A stretch of DNA of 64,000 nucleotides from Bacillota bacterium (GTDB lineage: Bacteria > Bacillota > Clostridia > Christensenellales > Pumilibacteraceae): assembly GCA_009779975.1 (NCBI GenBank), contig WRAY01000005.1, forward strand, positions 25,226 to 89,225. The letters run 5' to 3'. Positions 7,863 through 15,596 of this stretch are shown piece after piece. Below the pieces are notes generated by a model that had not been told where the DNA came from, ran no database searches, and was given only the letters and a program-made list of their open reading frames with translations. Position 1 is the first letter of the stretch. Each line of letters begins with the position of its first letter. A program made the position numbers and the translations under genes.

Positions 7863-8234
7863 ATGAAAGTGTTAAAAAGAAGTGGTGAGGATTATTTGGA
7901 AGCAATTTATAATCTGTCAAAGCAAGGCGGAGGTGTGAAAAGCGTTGATGTTGCAATGTCTCTAAATGTGACAAAACCCTCAACTCATCGTGCAATTGAA
8001 AATCTTGTTAAAAACGGCCTTGCTCTAAAAGAGAGTTATGGACAAGTGAGTTTGACTTGTGAGGGCGAAAAATTAGCAAAAGAAGTTTTAAAAAAACACA
8101 AAGCGGTAACAATGCTGCTAACTAAAATTTTGGGAGTGTCAGAAGAAATCGCTGAAATAGACGCTTGCAAAATTGAACATGAATTGAGCGAGGAAACAAC
8201 GAAAAAGTTATATGAATTTTTGGCAATAGAATAA
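7863..8234 (+). CDS. DtxR/MntR-family metal-dependent regulator
   Basis: A 123-residue repressor with an N-terminal winged helix (about 1-65) and a metal-binding dimerisation domain. Metal ligands visible are the Asp and Glu of GEDYLEAIY, the His of KKHKAV and the Glu/His of ACKIEHELS. The Cys in ACKIEH is at the position where iron-sensing DtxR/IdeR proteins have Cys and Mn-sensing B. subtilis MntR has Glu, which hints at an iron sensor. It lacks the C-terminal SH3-like domain, like MntR. It is the likely reader of the GTTAG/CTAAC dyads at 1361-6817. There is no Shine-Dalgarno sequence; the start is set by the leaderless promoter. A longer reading frame from 7779 would run through the terminator and is rejected. 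Confidence 0.85.
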   Translation: MKVLKRSGEDYLEAIYNLSKQGGGVKSVDVAMSLNVTKPSTHRAIENLVKNGLALKESYGQVSLTCEGEKLAKEVLKKHKAVTMLLTKILGVSEEIAEIDACKIEHELSEETTKKLYEFLAIE

Positions 8235-8236
8235 AA

Positions 8237-8264
8237 AACTTACAACTTACAACTTACATTTTAC
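8237..8264. repeat. 7-bp tandem repeat (AACTTAC)
   Basis: Three perfect copies and one degenerate copy of AACTTAC directly after the regulator stop codon. It has the same period as the family B heptads and the array at the end of the window. Confidence 0.7.
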
Positions 8265-8281
8265 GACAAGTCTTATTTTTT

Positions 8282-9538
8282 ATGAAAATCGCAATAATAG
8301 GAGCAGGACCTAGCGGCTTAATGGCGGCAAGTGCCATAAATAACGCTGATGAAATTGTCATATTCGACGGCAATGAAAAAGCGGGCAAAAAATTGTATCT
8401 TACCGGAAAGGGCAGGTGCAATGTCACTAATGATTGCACTTTAGAAGAATTTTTGGAAAATGTTGTTTCCAATAAACGATTTCTCTTCTCCGCACTTTCT
8501 GCCCTATCACCACAGGACACAATCGAATTTTTTGAAGAAAACGGAGTGCCGATAAAAGTTGAAAGAGGAAAAAGAGCGTTTCCGTCTTCCGGCAAAGCAA
8601 GCGACATAACAAAAGCATTAGTCAAAGCGGCAGAGAAAAATAACACTCGTTTCATGCTGAATTCAAAAATTTCAAAGATTGAAAAACATGGCGATAAATT
8701 CAAAATAACTATAGGGGCGGTCAATAACCGCCCGCACGATATTTCGCATACATTTGACGAAATAATTCTCGCAACAGGAGGAGTTAGTTATCCCGCTACA
8801 GGAAGTGACGGAAGTATGCTTGGCATACTAAAGAAACTAGGTCACACCATAGTCCGTCCAAGACCCTCTCTAGTCCCAATCATCTTGCACGATGATGTGA
8901 AAACGCTAGAAGGACTATCTTTAAAAAATGTGACCGCCACGATAAGAAGTTGCCAAGAGGACGGGGGAGAGGGCAACTTCTCAAAAAGCCTTTTTGGTGA
9001 AATGCTTTTCACTTTAAACGGCGTATCAGGACCGATAATCTTAAGTTTATCCGGTTTCATCAACAATTACGACCTAACAAACGCCGCACTTCTTATTGAC
9101 CTAAAACCGGCACTCTCCTTTGAGCAGTTGGACAAACGAATAATCAGTGATTTTGAAAAAAATAAAAACAAACAAGTCAAAAATGTTTTGGACGGGTTGA
9201 TGCCGCGAGGACTAATTGATTTTGTCATAAAACAAAGCGGAATTCAATTCTATCGTGAAGTCAACGGCATAACAAAAAACGAGAGAACAAACCTTGCAAA
9301 CACTATAAAAGGACTGAAGTTCAATATAAAAAAACTAGCCCCGATTGAAAGTGCAATTGTAACGGCAGGCGGAGTGGACACAAAAGAAATCGATAGCAAA
9401 ACAATGCAAAGCAAACTAATAAAAGGGTTATATTTTGCCGGAGAAATGATAGACATTGATGCCTTAACAGGAGGCTACAACATTCAAATTGCTCTTTCAA
9501 CAGGTCACTTGGCAGGAAAAAGTGTGAGCAATACTTAA
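8282..9538 (+). CDS. BaiN/HI0933-like FAD-dependent oxidoreductase
   Basis: A flavoprotein of the NAD(P)/FAD-dependent HI0933/BaiN family. It has the N-terminal Rossmann motif GAGPSGLMAASAI, GKKLYLTGKGRCNVTN, FILATGG-type block (IILATGGVSYPATG) and the C-terminal FAGEMIDIDALTGGYN with the FAD-closing sequence. The length of 418 residues is normal. A family A hairpin is read in frame at residues about 144-152 (IGAVNNRPH), in a variable loop just before the ATGG strand. No ribosome site is seen at the ATG; it may be co-transcribed with the regulator gene. The physiological substrate is unknown; a role in bile-acid reduction should not be assumed. Confidence 0.85.
   Translation: MKIAIIGAGPSGLMAASAINNADEIVIFDGNEKAGKKLYLTGKGRCNVTNDCTLEEFLENVVSNKRFLFSALSALSPQDTIEFFEENGVPIKVERGKRAFPSSGKASDITKALVKAAEKNNTRFMLNSKISKIEKHGDKFKITIGAVNNRPHDISHTFDEIILATGGVSYPATGSDGSMLGILKKLGHTIVRPRPSLVPIILHDDVKTLEGLSLKNVTATIRSCQEDGGEGNFSKSLFGEMLFTLNGVSGPIILSLSGFINNYDLTNAALLIDLKPALSFEQLDKRIISDFEKNKNKQVKNVLDGLMPRGLIDFVIKQSGIQFYREVNGITKNERTNLANTIKGLKFNIKKLAPIESAIVTAGGVDTKEIDSKTMQSKLIKGLYFAGEMIDIDALTGGYNIQIALSTGHLAGKSVSNT
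8712..8737 (+). repeat. Family A palindrome in frame inside the BaiN-like gene
   Basis: TAGGGGCGGTCAATAACCGC followed by CCGCAC. The arms GGGCGGT and ACCGCCC pair perfectly. It encodes GAVNNRPH without breaking the frame. Confidence 0.8.
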
Positions 9539-9613
9539 GGGGTCTTCGACCCCTTTGTTGAGGAGTTTACTTGTATTAGCAGTTTCCGGCAAGAGGGTTG
9601 AAAACCCTTGACA
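9537..9613. repeat. Family C promoter-bearing element (copy 1)
   Basis: It starts with the hairpin AAGGGGTCTTCGACCCCTTT directly at the BaiN-like stop codon and ends with GGGTTGAAAACCCTTGACA. The last six bases are the -35 box of the next gene. The first hairpin could also act as a terminator. Confidence 0.8.
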
Positions 9614-9636
9614 ATTGCGAAAAAATATGCTACAGT
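9608..9636 (+). promoter_or_regulatory. Promoter of the Cys-rich lipoprotein gene, -35 box from a repeat
   Basis: TTGACA at 9608-9613 (the end of the family C element), 17-bp spacer, TACAGT at 9631-9636. Confidence 0.7.
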
Positions 9637-9660
9637 AAAAGCAAAGAGAAGTAAAAAAAT

Positions 9661-12600
9661 ATGAAAAAAGCAACAAAAATTTTATTAATTGTTTTGATAA
9701 TTTCCTTCGCTCTCCTTGCTGTGGCATGTCGATGGATTTTGACAAGACCTGATTATGAACACAAAGTGGAACTTCTTGACAATCATGAGGGGGTTTATCA
9801 TTTTGCGGTGTTTGTTAACAATCGGGAAACTCCTCTTAACTTAAATGAAAGGGAACACGAGTTTGTCTCGCTCACAATCATAATTATTGATTGGCAGGCA
9901 GAAGACGGATTTTCAGCATTTTTATACATAAATGACGAGAGAACAAACAACACCAACTCTCACACATTTTTTCTTGAAGACGATATCAGCATTCAAATAA
10001 GAACTTTAAAAAATGAAGAAAATCCGCCTCCTACTTATTTTGATATAATTTTTGATCTGCTGTATGCTGAAGGGTGGGATGTTGAAGAAGCCCCTATGGA
10101 ATATATTGAAGAGGATTTTGGCAGTATGGTCACAAGAGCGTTTGATGCGATTTATGACTATGAAGAATTTTTCGTCTTGCTTGAATTTGAAGATGAAGTT
10201 GACGAAACACTAAAAACATTAATAATATTCATTTTCACAATAGGACTTGAATATTACTACTACTATTTCGGCATAGACGAATTATTTGTCGGAGTTCATG
10301 AAAACATTCTTTTTGTCGGAACTTATGACATTGCAAACAGAGTCAACGAGTTGCTTGGCGGAGAAAATGATTTAATAAGAATTTATTTTGAAGAAGACGA
10401 GATATTAACTTGCGATTATTGCCAAAACCCATTAGATTACTGCACTTGTGATTATTGCGATTACTGTGAATATGAAATTGAATACTGCATATGCTGTCCA
10501 AATCCTGATTGCGATTATTTAGATTGTGAAGAATGTGAACAATGCGAAATATGTCAAACATGGAATTGCGAAAAAACCCACATCCAATGTCAGATATGCA
10601 ACACTTGGAATTGCAAGGTAACTCATGTTCCATGTGAAAACCCAACATGTCCCAACTATGATTGCATAACCTGTATTCCGTGTGTTAACACAGCATGTCA
10701 GAATTTTAATTGCACAACCTGCATTCCATGTCTAAATTCAGATTGTCCAAACTTTAACTGCACAATATGCGAGCAATGTTTAATATGCGGTGTTTGGAAT
10801 TGTTCGATAACTCATGATCCATGCATTAACATAGATTGTCCAAACTATGATTGCACAACATGTATTCCATGTGTTAACACAGCATGCCCGAACTTCAATT
10901 GCACAACATGCATTCCATGTATCAACAATGAATGTCCGAATTTTAATTGCACAACATGTGTTCCATGTCCAAATTCAGATTGTCCTGATTTCAACTGCAC
11001 GACCTGTGAGCAATGTTTAATATGCGGTGTTTGGAATTGTTCGGCAACTCATATTCCATGTGAAAACCCAGCGTGTCAAAATCATGATTGCACAACCTGT
11101 GTTCCGTGCATTAACGCCGTATGTCCGAACTTCAACTGCACAGCATGTGTTCCATGTCCAAATTCAGATTGTCCTGATTTCAATTGCACAACATGCGAGC
11201 AATGTTTAATATGCGGTGTTTGGAATTGTTCAATAACTCATGATCCATGCATTAACATAGATTGTCCAAACTATGATTGCACAACATGTATACCGTGTAT
11301 TAACAATGAATGCCCGATTTTTAATTGCACAACCTGCATTCCATGTTCAAATTCAGATTGTTCGAATTTCAACTGCACAATCTGCGAGCAATGCGAGTAT
11401 TGCAATGCTTGGAATTGTCCGCTTCATTTGCCTTGCGGGGTGTGCGAAGCCTATCCATGCGAATGTGCTTGGATTGTTAATGTCGGAGGCTTAGTGCAAA
11501 ACAGGCTGTTTAATCTTTATTCCCGAAACGACAACGAACCTCTAGGGGGAGTGGCAGTAAGCGTGCTAAAAGCAAATGACATTGTAATTATTGTTGTTTT
11601 GGAGCAAAACTTTATGTTTAATGTTGACAATAATCACATTTCCCTAGGCAGAAATTTGTTCAATGCACTTGGTTATCTATCCTACGCCGTCGTATCCGTT
11701 ATTTTCTTGCCTTCTGATTTTAGTCTTGAAATAGTTATTGCAACAACAGTCGGCCAAAATATCTATTTGTTTGCCTATCCTCACACTCCCGGTCCATGCG
11801 GATTTTATCCATGCATATGCCATGAAAATGAAATATCGCCTGCATATCCGTGCGGTAATGACCCATGCACATGTGATGGAACGAGGATAGTTCTTGAAAC
11901 TCCTTCTGACCTAAGGAGAGGAAGCGGACAGTTTGGTGATGTCGGAGTTAACTATATCTCATGGAATTCGGTTAAAAACGCAACAATTTACAGAGTTTAT
12001 TTCTTTATAGTCGGCTCATCCGAATGGTCGCTTCGTGAAGAGGTCTCCTTGCCGCAATTAGGCGGAGTTTTCAATTTCCTTTTGTCAATGGCTGGAACTC
12101 ACTATATCCGAGTTCAAGCAATCTCAAACCTTTGGGGGTTTGAAATGTCAGGCTTTGCCTATATGAGAGTTGTTGTTTCAGTAGGTGAAGACTACTATGA
12201 AAACGAATATAACTACATAAGCGACATTGAAATAACCTTCGACACCCCCGATATTTCTCAAATGCTCCCAACTCTTGATTTAGAGGCTCCCTATAATCTT
12301 CGCCGAGGAGAGGGAACACAAAATGCCGCACTTATTTGGGAAGCAGTTCCTAATGCAGAATTCTACAGAGTCTATATTTTGTTTGACAATTCATTCAGTT
12401 GGCAATTCTTCACCCAAACAATATCAACGCAACTGAGTGTTTTCTTTGGCGGCGGCGGAGTGTTCGCATCTCGTGAAGGAATTCACTTTGTTAGAGTTCA
12501 GGCAATTAATCTGGAAGAAATTTTGGCATCAGAGTTTAGTTATCTGAAAGTCGTGACAGGCTCTTTCGGAATGATAATCAGCACCGAATCTGTTGATGAT

Positions 12601-12972
12601 GTGACAATACCCGAGCCGCCGAAGCCAAACAACCTGTCTGTGCCGACAAACATAAAAATGGGCGACGGTATTAATTCACATGCTTTGATTTGGGACTCAT
12701 GCGAGAATGCAGACTTTTTCAGAGTCTATGTCAGACTTCATGGAACAGCCCGGTGGATACTCCATGAATATCAGCCAACTGTTTCAAGAATAAACCTATT
12801 TTTCCAAAGAGGCAATTCAGATTTAATCAACAACATGTCAGATAACAGCGGCACGCATCTTTTAAGAATTCGTGCCATGTCCAAAACACAAGGTCATTTG
12901 CCCTCAAACTTTGCCTATGCCCTAGTGTTTTCTTCAATTGGAACAATAACCCTCGTGTCTTATTTGGGATAA
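9661..12972 (+). CDS. Large Cys-rich repeat lipoprotein with three FN3-like domains
   Basis: A 1103-residue surface protein. The N-terminus is a signal peptide ending in LLAVAC, a lipobox that would anchor it to the outer face of the membrane. Residues about 30-240 are acidic. Residues about 245-600 hold an array of about 16-residue units of the type CxNxxCPNxNCTTCIP, broken by longer CEQCLICGVWNCSITH units; cysteines form CxxC, CxxxxC and NC pairs. After a mixed region come three similar domains of about 90-100 residues, each opening with APYNLRRGEG-like words and carrying WxxVxNAxxYRVY and HxxRVQA, which resemble fibronectin type III. The Cys array may be disulfide-linked or metal-binding. 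Function is unknown; it does not match a family I can name. Confidence 0.75.
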   Translation: MKKATKILLIVLIISFALLAVACRWILTRPDYEHKVELLDNHEGVYHFAVFVNNRETPLNLNEREHEFVSLTIIIIDWQAEDGFSAFLYINDERTNNTNSHTFFLEDDISIQIRTLKNEENPPPTYFDIIFDLLYAEGWDVEEAPMEYIEEDFGSMVTRAFDAIYDYEEFFVLLEFEDEVDETLKTLIIFIFTIGLEYYYYYFGIDELFVGVHENILFVGTYDIANRVNELLGGENDLIRIYFEEDEILTCDYCQNPLDYCTCDYCDYCEYEIEYCICCPNPDCDYLDCEECEQCEICQTWNCEKTHIQCQICNTWNCKVTHVPCENPTCPNYDCITCIPCVNTACQNFNCTTCIPCLNSDCPNFNCTICEQCLICGVWNCSITHDPCINIDCPNYDCTTCIPCVNTACPNFNCTTCIPCINNECPNFNCTTCVPCPNSDCPDFNCTTCEQCLICGVWNCSATHIPCENPACQNHDCTTCVPCINAVCPNFNCTACVPCPNSDCPDFNCTTCEQCLICGVWNCSITHDPCINIDCPNYDCTTCIPCINNECPIFNCTTCIPCSNSDCSNFNCTICEQCEYCNAWNCPLHLPCGVCEAYPCECAWIVNVGGLVQNRLFNLYSRNDNEPLGGVAVSVLKANDIVIIVVLEQNFMFNVDNNHISLGRNLFNALGYLSYAVVSVIFLPSDFSLEIVIATTVGQNIYLFAYPHTPGPCGFYPCICHENEISPAYPCGNDPCTCDGTRIVLETPSDLRRGSGQFGDVGVNYISWNSVKNATIYRVYFFIVGSSEWSLREEVSLPQLGGVFNFLLSMAGTHYIRVQAISNLWGFEMSGFAYMRVVVSVGEDYYENEYNYISDIEITFDTPDISQMLPTLDLEAPYNLRRGEGTQNAALIWEAVPNAEFYRVYILFDNSFSWQFFTQTISTQLSVFFGGGGVFASREGIHFVRVQAINLEEILASEFSYLKVVTGSFGMIISTESVDDVTIPEPPKPNNLSVPTNIKMGDGINSHALIWDSCENADFFRVYVRLHGTARWILHEYQPTVSRINLFFQRGNSDLINNMSDNSGTHLLRIRAMSKTQGHLPSNFAYALVFSSIGTITLVSYLG
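10630..11390 (+). repeat. In-gene 48-bp tandem repeats encoding Cys-rich units
   Basis: Repeated coding units of about 48 bp (16 codons), with near-identical longer blocks such as ATTTGCGAGCAATG-type starts and TGCGGTGTTTGGAATTG occurring about four times. The DNA similarity between copies suggests recent expansion by recombination. Confidence 0.75.
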
Positions 12973-12983
12973 TGATCACTTTT

Positions 12984-13013
12984 GTCATTCTGAGCAAAGC
13001 GAAGAATCCAGCG
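12984..13013. repeat. Family D repeat, half copy
   Basis: GTCATTCTGAGCAAAGCGAA followed by GAATCCAGCG. It matches the left arm of the full element at 42656-42737. Confidence 0.6.
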
Positions 13014-13062
13014 TAGCGTCAATTTTGAAACAAGTCATTGATTGCCCGAACCTTAAAAAAAC

Positions 13063-13100
13063 AAAAAACACGCTAACTATTTTAGTTAAGCGTGTTTTTT
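13063..13100. terminator. Bidirectional terminator between lipoprotein and SRP RNA genes
   Basis: A AAAAAACACGCTAACT stem pairs with AGTTAAGCGTGTTTTTT with one bulge; A and T tracts on both sides let it act for both convergent transcripts. Confidence 0.8.
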
Positions 13101-13114
13101 AAAAATGTCAAAAA

Positions 13115-13382
13115 ACTGTGCATCCACTTTTGACTTAATATACCGAAGTGCTGAAGTGATAGTTATCTCCACTAAAGCTACCTTACATCACATGTTATGC
13201 TCTGCTTAGTGCTGCTGCGATCAAGCCCTGACACGGTTCACAGTATAACATTGCATAAGACCTTAATATCAACGACACTTTTCACCGGCTAACCTCCCAC
13301 ACACTAAGCCTGGAGTGGCATTCAGTCCTGCTGTTGCGGATTGCAGGTAACAGGGCACCGCAAGCTCCCCACCTAGCACAGT
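13115..13382 (-). ncRNA. ffs: Signal recognition particle RNA (large, Bacillus type)
   Basis: Read on the minus strand it begins GTGCTAGGTGGGGAGCTTGC and CGGTGCCCTGTTACCTGCAA, the well-known 5' Alu-type domain of Gram-positive SRP RNA (compare the B. subtilis scRNA start). The Ffh-binding domain carries GTCAGG and GCAGCAGC arms around a UUGAUC apex, which replaces the common GGAA tetraloop. The ends pair as ACTGTGC with GCACAGT, giving a size of about 268 nt. A perfect minus-strand promoter precedes it and a terminator follows. It works with Ffh in membrane targeting of proteins. Confidence 0.92.
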
Positions 13383-13388
13383 AAACTA

Positions 13389-13417
13389 ATTCTACCACAA
13401 AAAAATCCGTCTGTCAA
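13389..13417 (-). promoter_or_regulatory. Promoter of the SRP RNA gene
   Basis: On the minus strand: TTGACA (13412-13417), 17-bp spacer, TAGAAT (13389-13394), then about 7 bp to the RNA start. Confidence 0.85.
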
Positions 13418-13546
13418 GCACTTTTTGAAAATTTTCAAGAAAAGTTGTTTTTTTATTCAAGTAAGAAAATTTTTCCATATGTTAACAAATAATGAACAAA
13501 CTAATAAAAAATTTTGAATTTTTTTGCAAAAAGTGCGTGAAAATAG

Positions 13547-13576
13547 TTGACGAAACTATATTTCATGCTATATAAT
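13547..13576 (+). promoter_or_regulatory. Promoter of the Ser/Thr kinase gene
   Basis: TTGACG at 13547-13552, 18-bp spacer, TATAAT at 13571-13576. The leader of about 90 nt has no clear ribosome site before the ATG. Confidence 0.65.
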
Positions 13577-13670
13577 ATGATTAAGTGTTTTGAATTAGAG
13601 TGTTAATTATTGTCAAATTATCAAATACCCAACACTTTAAATTCTTAAAAGACGGCATTTTAGCAAAAAA

Positions 13671-14690
13671 ATGAAAGAATTATCGAAAATAAAACATCTA
13701 TGTCCAAAGTGCTTTGGTCCAATCGCAAAAGCAGCGAGTGGATGTTTTGTTTGCGGTGTTGCCGAAACAACTAATCTCAGAAGTGAAATTCCCTCTGCAC
13801 TTCCGCTTAGGACTGTTTTGGTTGGGCGTTATGTTGTTGGAAAACCTCTTGGAGCAGGCGGTTTTGGAGTGACTTATCTTGCCTATGACCTAAAAGATGA
13901 CAGAAAGGTTGCTATCAAAGAATTTTTTCCAAAAGGGTTTACCATGCGTTCAACCGGAGGCAATCATGTCACTCTCATCAACAAAGAGCATGGGGAAGCG
14001 TTCAATCACTGGCTTAAAGCATTTGTCAAAGAGGCTCAAATTTTAATTTCAATAAAACATCTCAAAGGTGTCGTTCGCTTTTTTGATTTTTTCCAAACTC
14101 GCTCAACTGCCTATATTGTTATGGATTATCTTGAAGGAGTGAGTTTGAGAGCATATCTCAATAACTACAACGGTAAAATCAATTTGCAAAGAACGAAAAA
14201 CATAATGAGACCGGTTCTTGACAGTTTATTTGCACTCCACCAATACGGTGTTATTCACAAAGACATAAGTCCTGAAAACATTTTAATAGTTGATAATAAA
14301 TATGTCAAACTAATCGACTTCGGCGCCGCCTCAATCTACACTCAAAAAACAGACAAGCCGTATATTGTTTTGAAAGCGGGCTTTTCACCAATTGAACTCT
14401 ACACTTCATCAGTTCCTCAAGGACCTTATTCCGATGTCTATCAAATCGGTGCAACCATCTATAATTGTCTTTGCGGAGCAATTCCTCCGCCGGCATCAGA
14501 ACGCCTCAACAACGACAGAATGCTAAGACCCAGTCAATATGGTGTCCAAATGCCTGCAATACTTGAAAATTGCCTCTTAAAATCCCTTGCAGTAAAACCA
14601 AAAGACCGCTATGATAATATGGGAACATTCATTCAAATTTTTTACGGCGAGTTTAACCTCCCGACCTTAAAATCTCGACCATATTCTTAA
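13671..14690 (+). CDS. Ser/Thr protein kinase with N-terminal zinc ribbon
   Basis: Residues about 10-30 form a zinc-ribbon-like CPKC...CFVC pair. A protein kinase domain follows: glycine loop LGAGGFGVTYLA, Lys in VAIKEFF, catalytic loop VIHKDISPENILI, DFG in LIDFGAAS, and a GFSPIELY...GPYSDVYQIGATIY block typical of bacterial Hanks-type kinases. Unlike PknB/PrkC there is no transmembrane or PASTA part; the protein ends after the kinase lobe, so it is likely cytosolic. It is a single-gene unit with its own promoter and terminator. Substrates cannot be inferred. Confidence 0.87.
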   Translation: MKELSKIKHLCPKCFGPIAKAASGCFVCGVAETTNLRSEIPSALPLRTVLVGRYVVGKPLGAGGFGVTYLAYDLKDDRKVAIKEFFPKGFTMRSTGGNHVTLINKEHGEAFNHWLKAFVKEAQILISIKHLKGVVRFFDFFQTRSTAYIVMDYLEGVSLRAYLNNYNGKINLQRTKNIMRPVLDSLFALHQYGVIHKDISPENILIVDNKYVKLIDFGAASIYTQKTDKPYIVLKAGFSPIELYTSSVPQGPYSDVYQIGATIYNCLCGAIPPPASERLNNDRMLRPSQYGVQMPAILENCLLKSLAVKPKDRYDNMGTFIQIFYGEFNLPTLKSRPYS

Positions 14691-14693
14691 AGA

Positions 14694-14730
14694 AAAAAAT
14701 CCGTTTAACAAATAGTTAAACGGATTTTTT
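14694..14730. terminator. Bidirectional terminator after the kinase gene
   Basis: AAAAAATCCGTTTAAC pairs with GTTAAACGGATTTTTT around an AAATA loop. It serves the kinase gene and the convergent XRE gene. Confidence 0.85.
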
Positions 14731-14767
14731 GGTAATTTGTTAGATAATCGACAAATTTTTTATCCCA

Positions 14768-14977
14768 TTAGTAAATATCGGTTCGACCTAAAAGATAGTC
14801 AGCAGTCACCTTAAAGAAATCGGCTAAAATTAAAATTTGGTCGCTTTTTATATCACTTTTCCCATTCTCCCAGTAGCAAATCGCCCCAACGCTAATATCA
14901 ACCTCTTTGCTTAATTCAAAAATGGAAAGTTCTTTTTCTTTACGCAATTCTTTTAGTCTTTTAGCAAATTCTCTCAT
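14768..14977 (-). CDS. Small XRE-family HTH regulator
   Basis: A 69-residue protein that is almost only an HTH_XRE domain: FAKRLKELRKEKELSIFELS, then KEVDISVGAICYWENGKSD, ending ADFFKVTADYLLGR. It is transcribed divergently from the small gene at 15067. Two ATTCGA...TYGAAT dyads lie in the shared region, one overlapping the divergent promoter, so it probably represses its neighbour and itself. The pair resembles a phage-like or toxin-antitoxin-like control unit, but the partner is not a known toxin. Confidence 0.85.
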   Translation of the reverse strand: MREFAKRLKELRKEKELSIFELSKEVDISVGAICYWENGKSDIKSDQILILADFFKVTADYLLGRTDIY

Positions 14978-14989
14978 AGGTTATATTTT

Positions 14990-15005
14990 ATTCGAAAAGT
15001 TGAAT
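14990..15005. promoter_or_regulatory. XRE operator candidate (near the regulator gene)
   Basis: ATTCGAAAAGTTGAAT, a dyad 28 bp from the copy at 15018. Confidence 0.6.
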
Positions 15006-15012
15006 AAAATAC

Positions 15013-15041
15013 TTGACATTCGACAAGTCGAATAATATAAT
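15013..15041 (+). promoter_or_regulatory. Promoter of the 85-residue gene
   Basis: TTGACA at 15013-15018, 17-bp spacer, TATAAT at 15036-15041. The spacer is filled by an operator-like dyad. Confidence 0.8.
15018..15033. promoter_or_regulatory. XRE operator candidate inside the promoter
   Basis: ATTCGACAAGTCGAAT is a perfect 16-bp palindrome between the -35 and -10 boxes. Confidence 0.7.
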
Positions 15042-15066
15042 ATAAATAATCAAGGAGAAGCAAAAA

Positions 15067-15324
15067 ATGGATTTAGCAAAAGATATATTAGTAAAAATAA
15101 TTGCAAACGAAACTATCCAAGTAAAATTGAGCATAACAAAAAAAGAATATGCGCAAATGTTTTCAGATGGCTGCTATTTTGCTCTAAGCAAAATAAGGCA
15201 AGTTCTCAAAGATAAGACTTTAAGTCATCTAGAGTGTATTGAGCAAATAGTTTGCATATTTGAACAACTTGGAACTGACTGCGGAGCAAAGTATGATTTT
15301 GATATATGTCCACAAAAATTTTAA
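15067..15324 (+). CDS. Small protein of unknown function, under XRE control
   Basis: 85 residues, ATG behind AAGGAGAAGCAAAAA. It is mostly helical by composition, with two Cys pairs in the second half (ECIEQIVCIF and DICPQKF). I recognise no domain. Control by the divergent XRE gene is suggested by the palindrome in its promoter. Downstream is a family A repeat cluster rather than another gene. Confidence 0.7.
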   Translation: MDLAKDILVKIIANETIQVKLSITKKEYAQMFSDGCYFALSKIRQVLKDKTLSHLECIEQIVCIFEQLGTDCGAKYDFDICPQKF

Positions 15325-15353
15325 ATCACTTTTAAATTTTTATGGGTATCCTA

Positions 15354-15516
15354 TTTAAGGGCAGGGGGGCGTAATGTCTAACAGGCACACCTAATGAAGT
15401 CAGTAGAACAAAATAAAATGAAGGGTGCTGTTGAAAAGACAAGGGGGCGGGCGTCCTCGACCGCCCGTTCATTGATATAAAACAGTTGTTCGGGCGGTCG
15501 GGGACGCCCGCCCCTG
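15354..15516. repeat. Family A repeat cluster with 25-bp arms
   Basis: A GCAGGGGGGCGTAATGTC end at 15362 is followed by a long palindrome. GGGGCGGGCGTCC then CGACCGCCCG (15444-15468) pairs with CGGGCGGTCG then GGGACGCCCGCCCC (15491-15515) with one G-U mismatch. It fills 15325-15596 between the small gene and the convergent PBP gene; no other signal is seen there. Confidence 0.8.
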
Positions 15517-15596
15517 CATAATAAACACATTATAATATAATTTTTACTATAAATTGTTTTGATCCCGTATTTTGGTTGCCTATATAAATTTTTCTA

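Noticed and set aside
10343..10648. Antisense and shifted ORFs within the Cys-rich gene (also 11027-11494)
   Set aside because: They are frame shadows produced by the strongly biased repeat composition; no ribosome sites or promoters.
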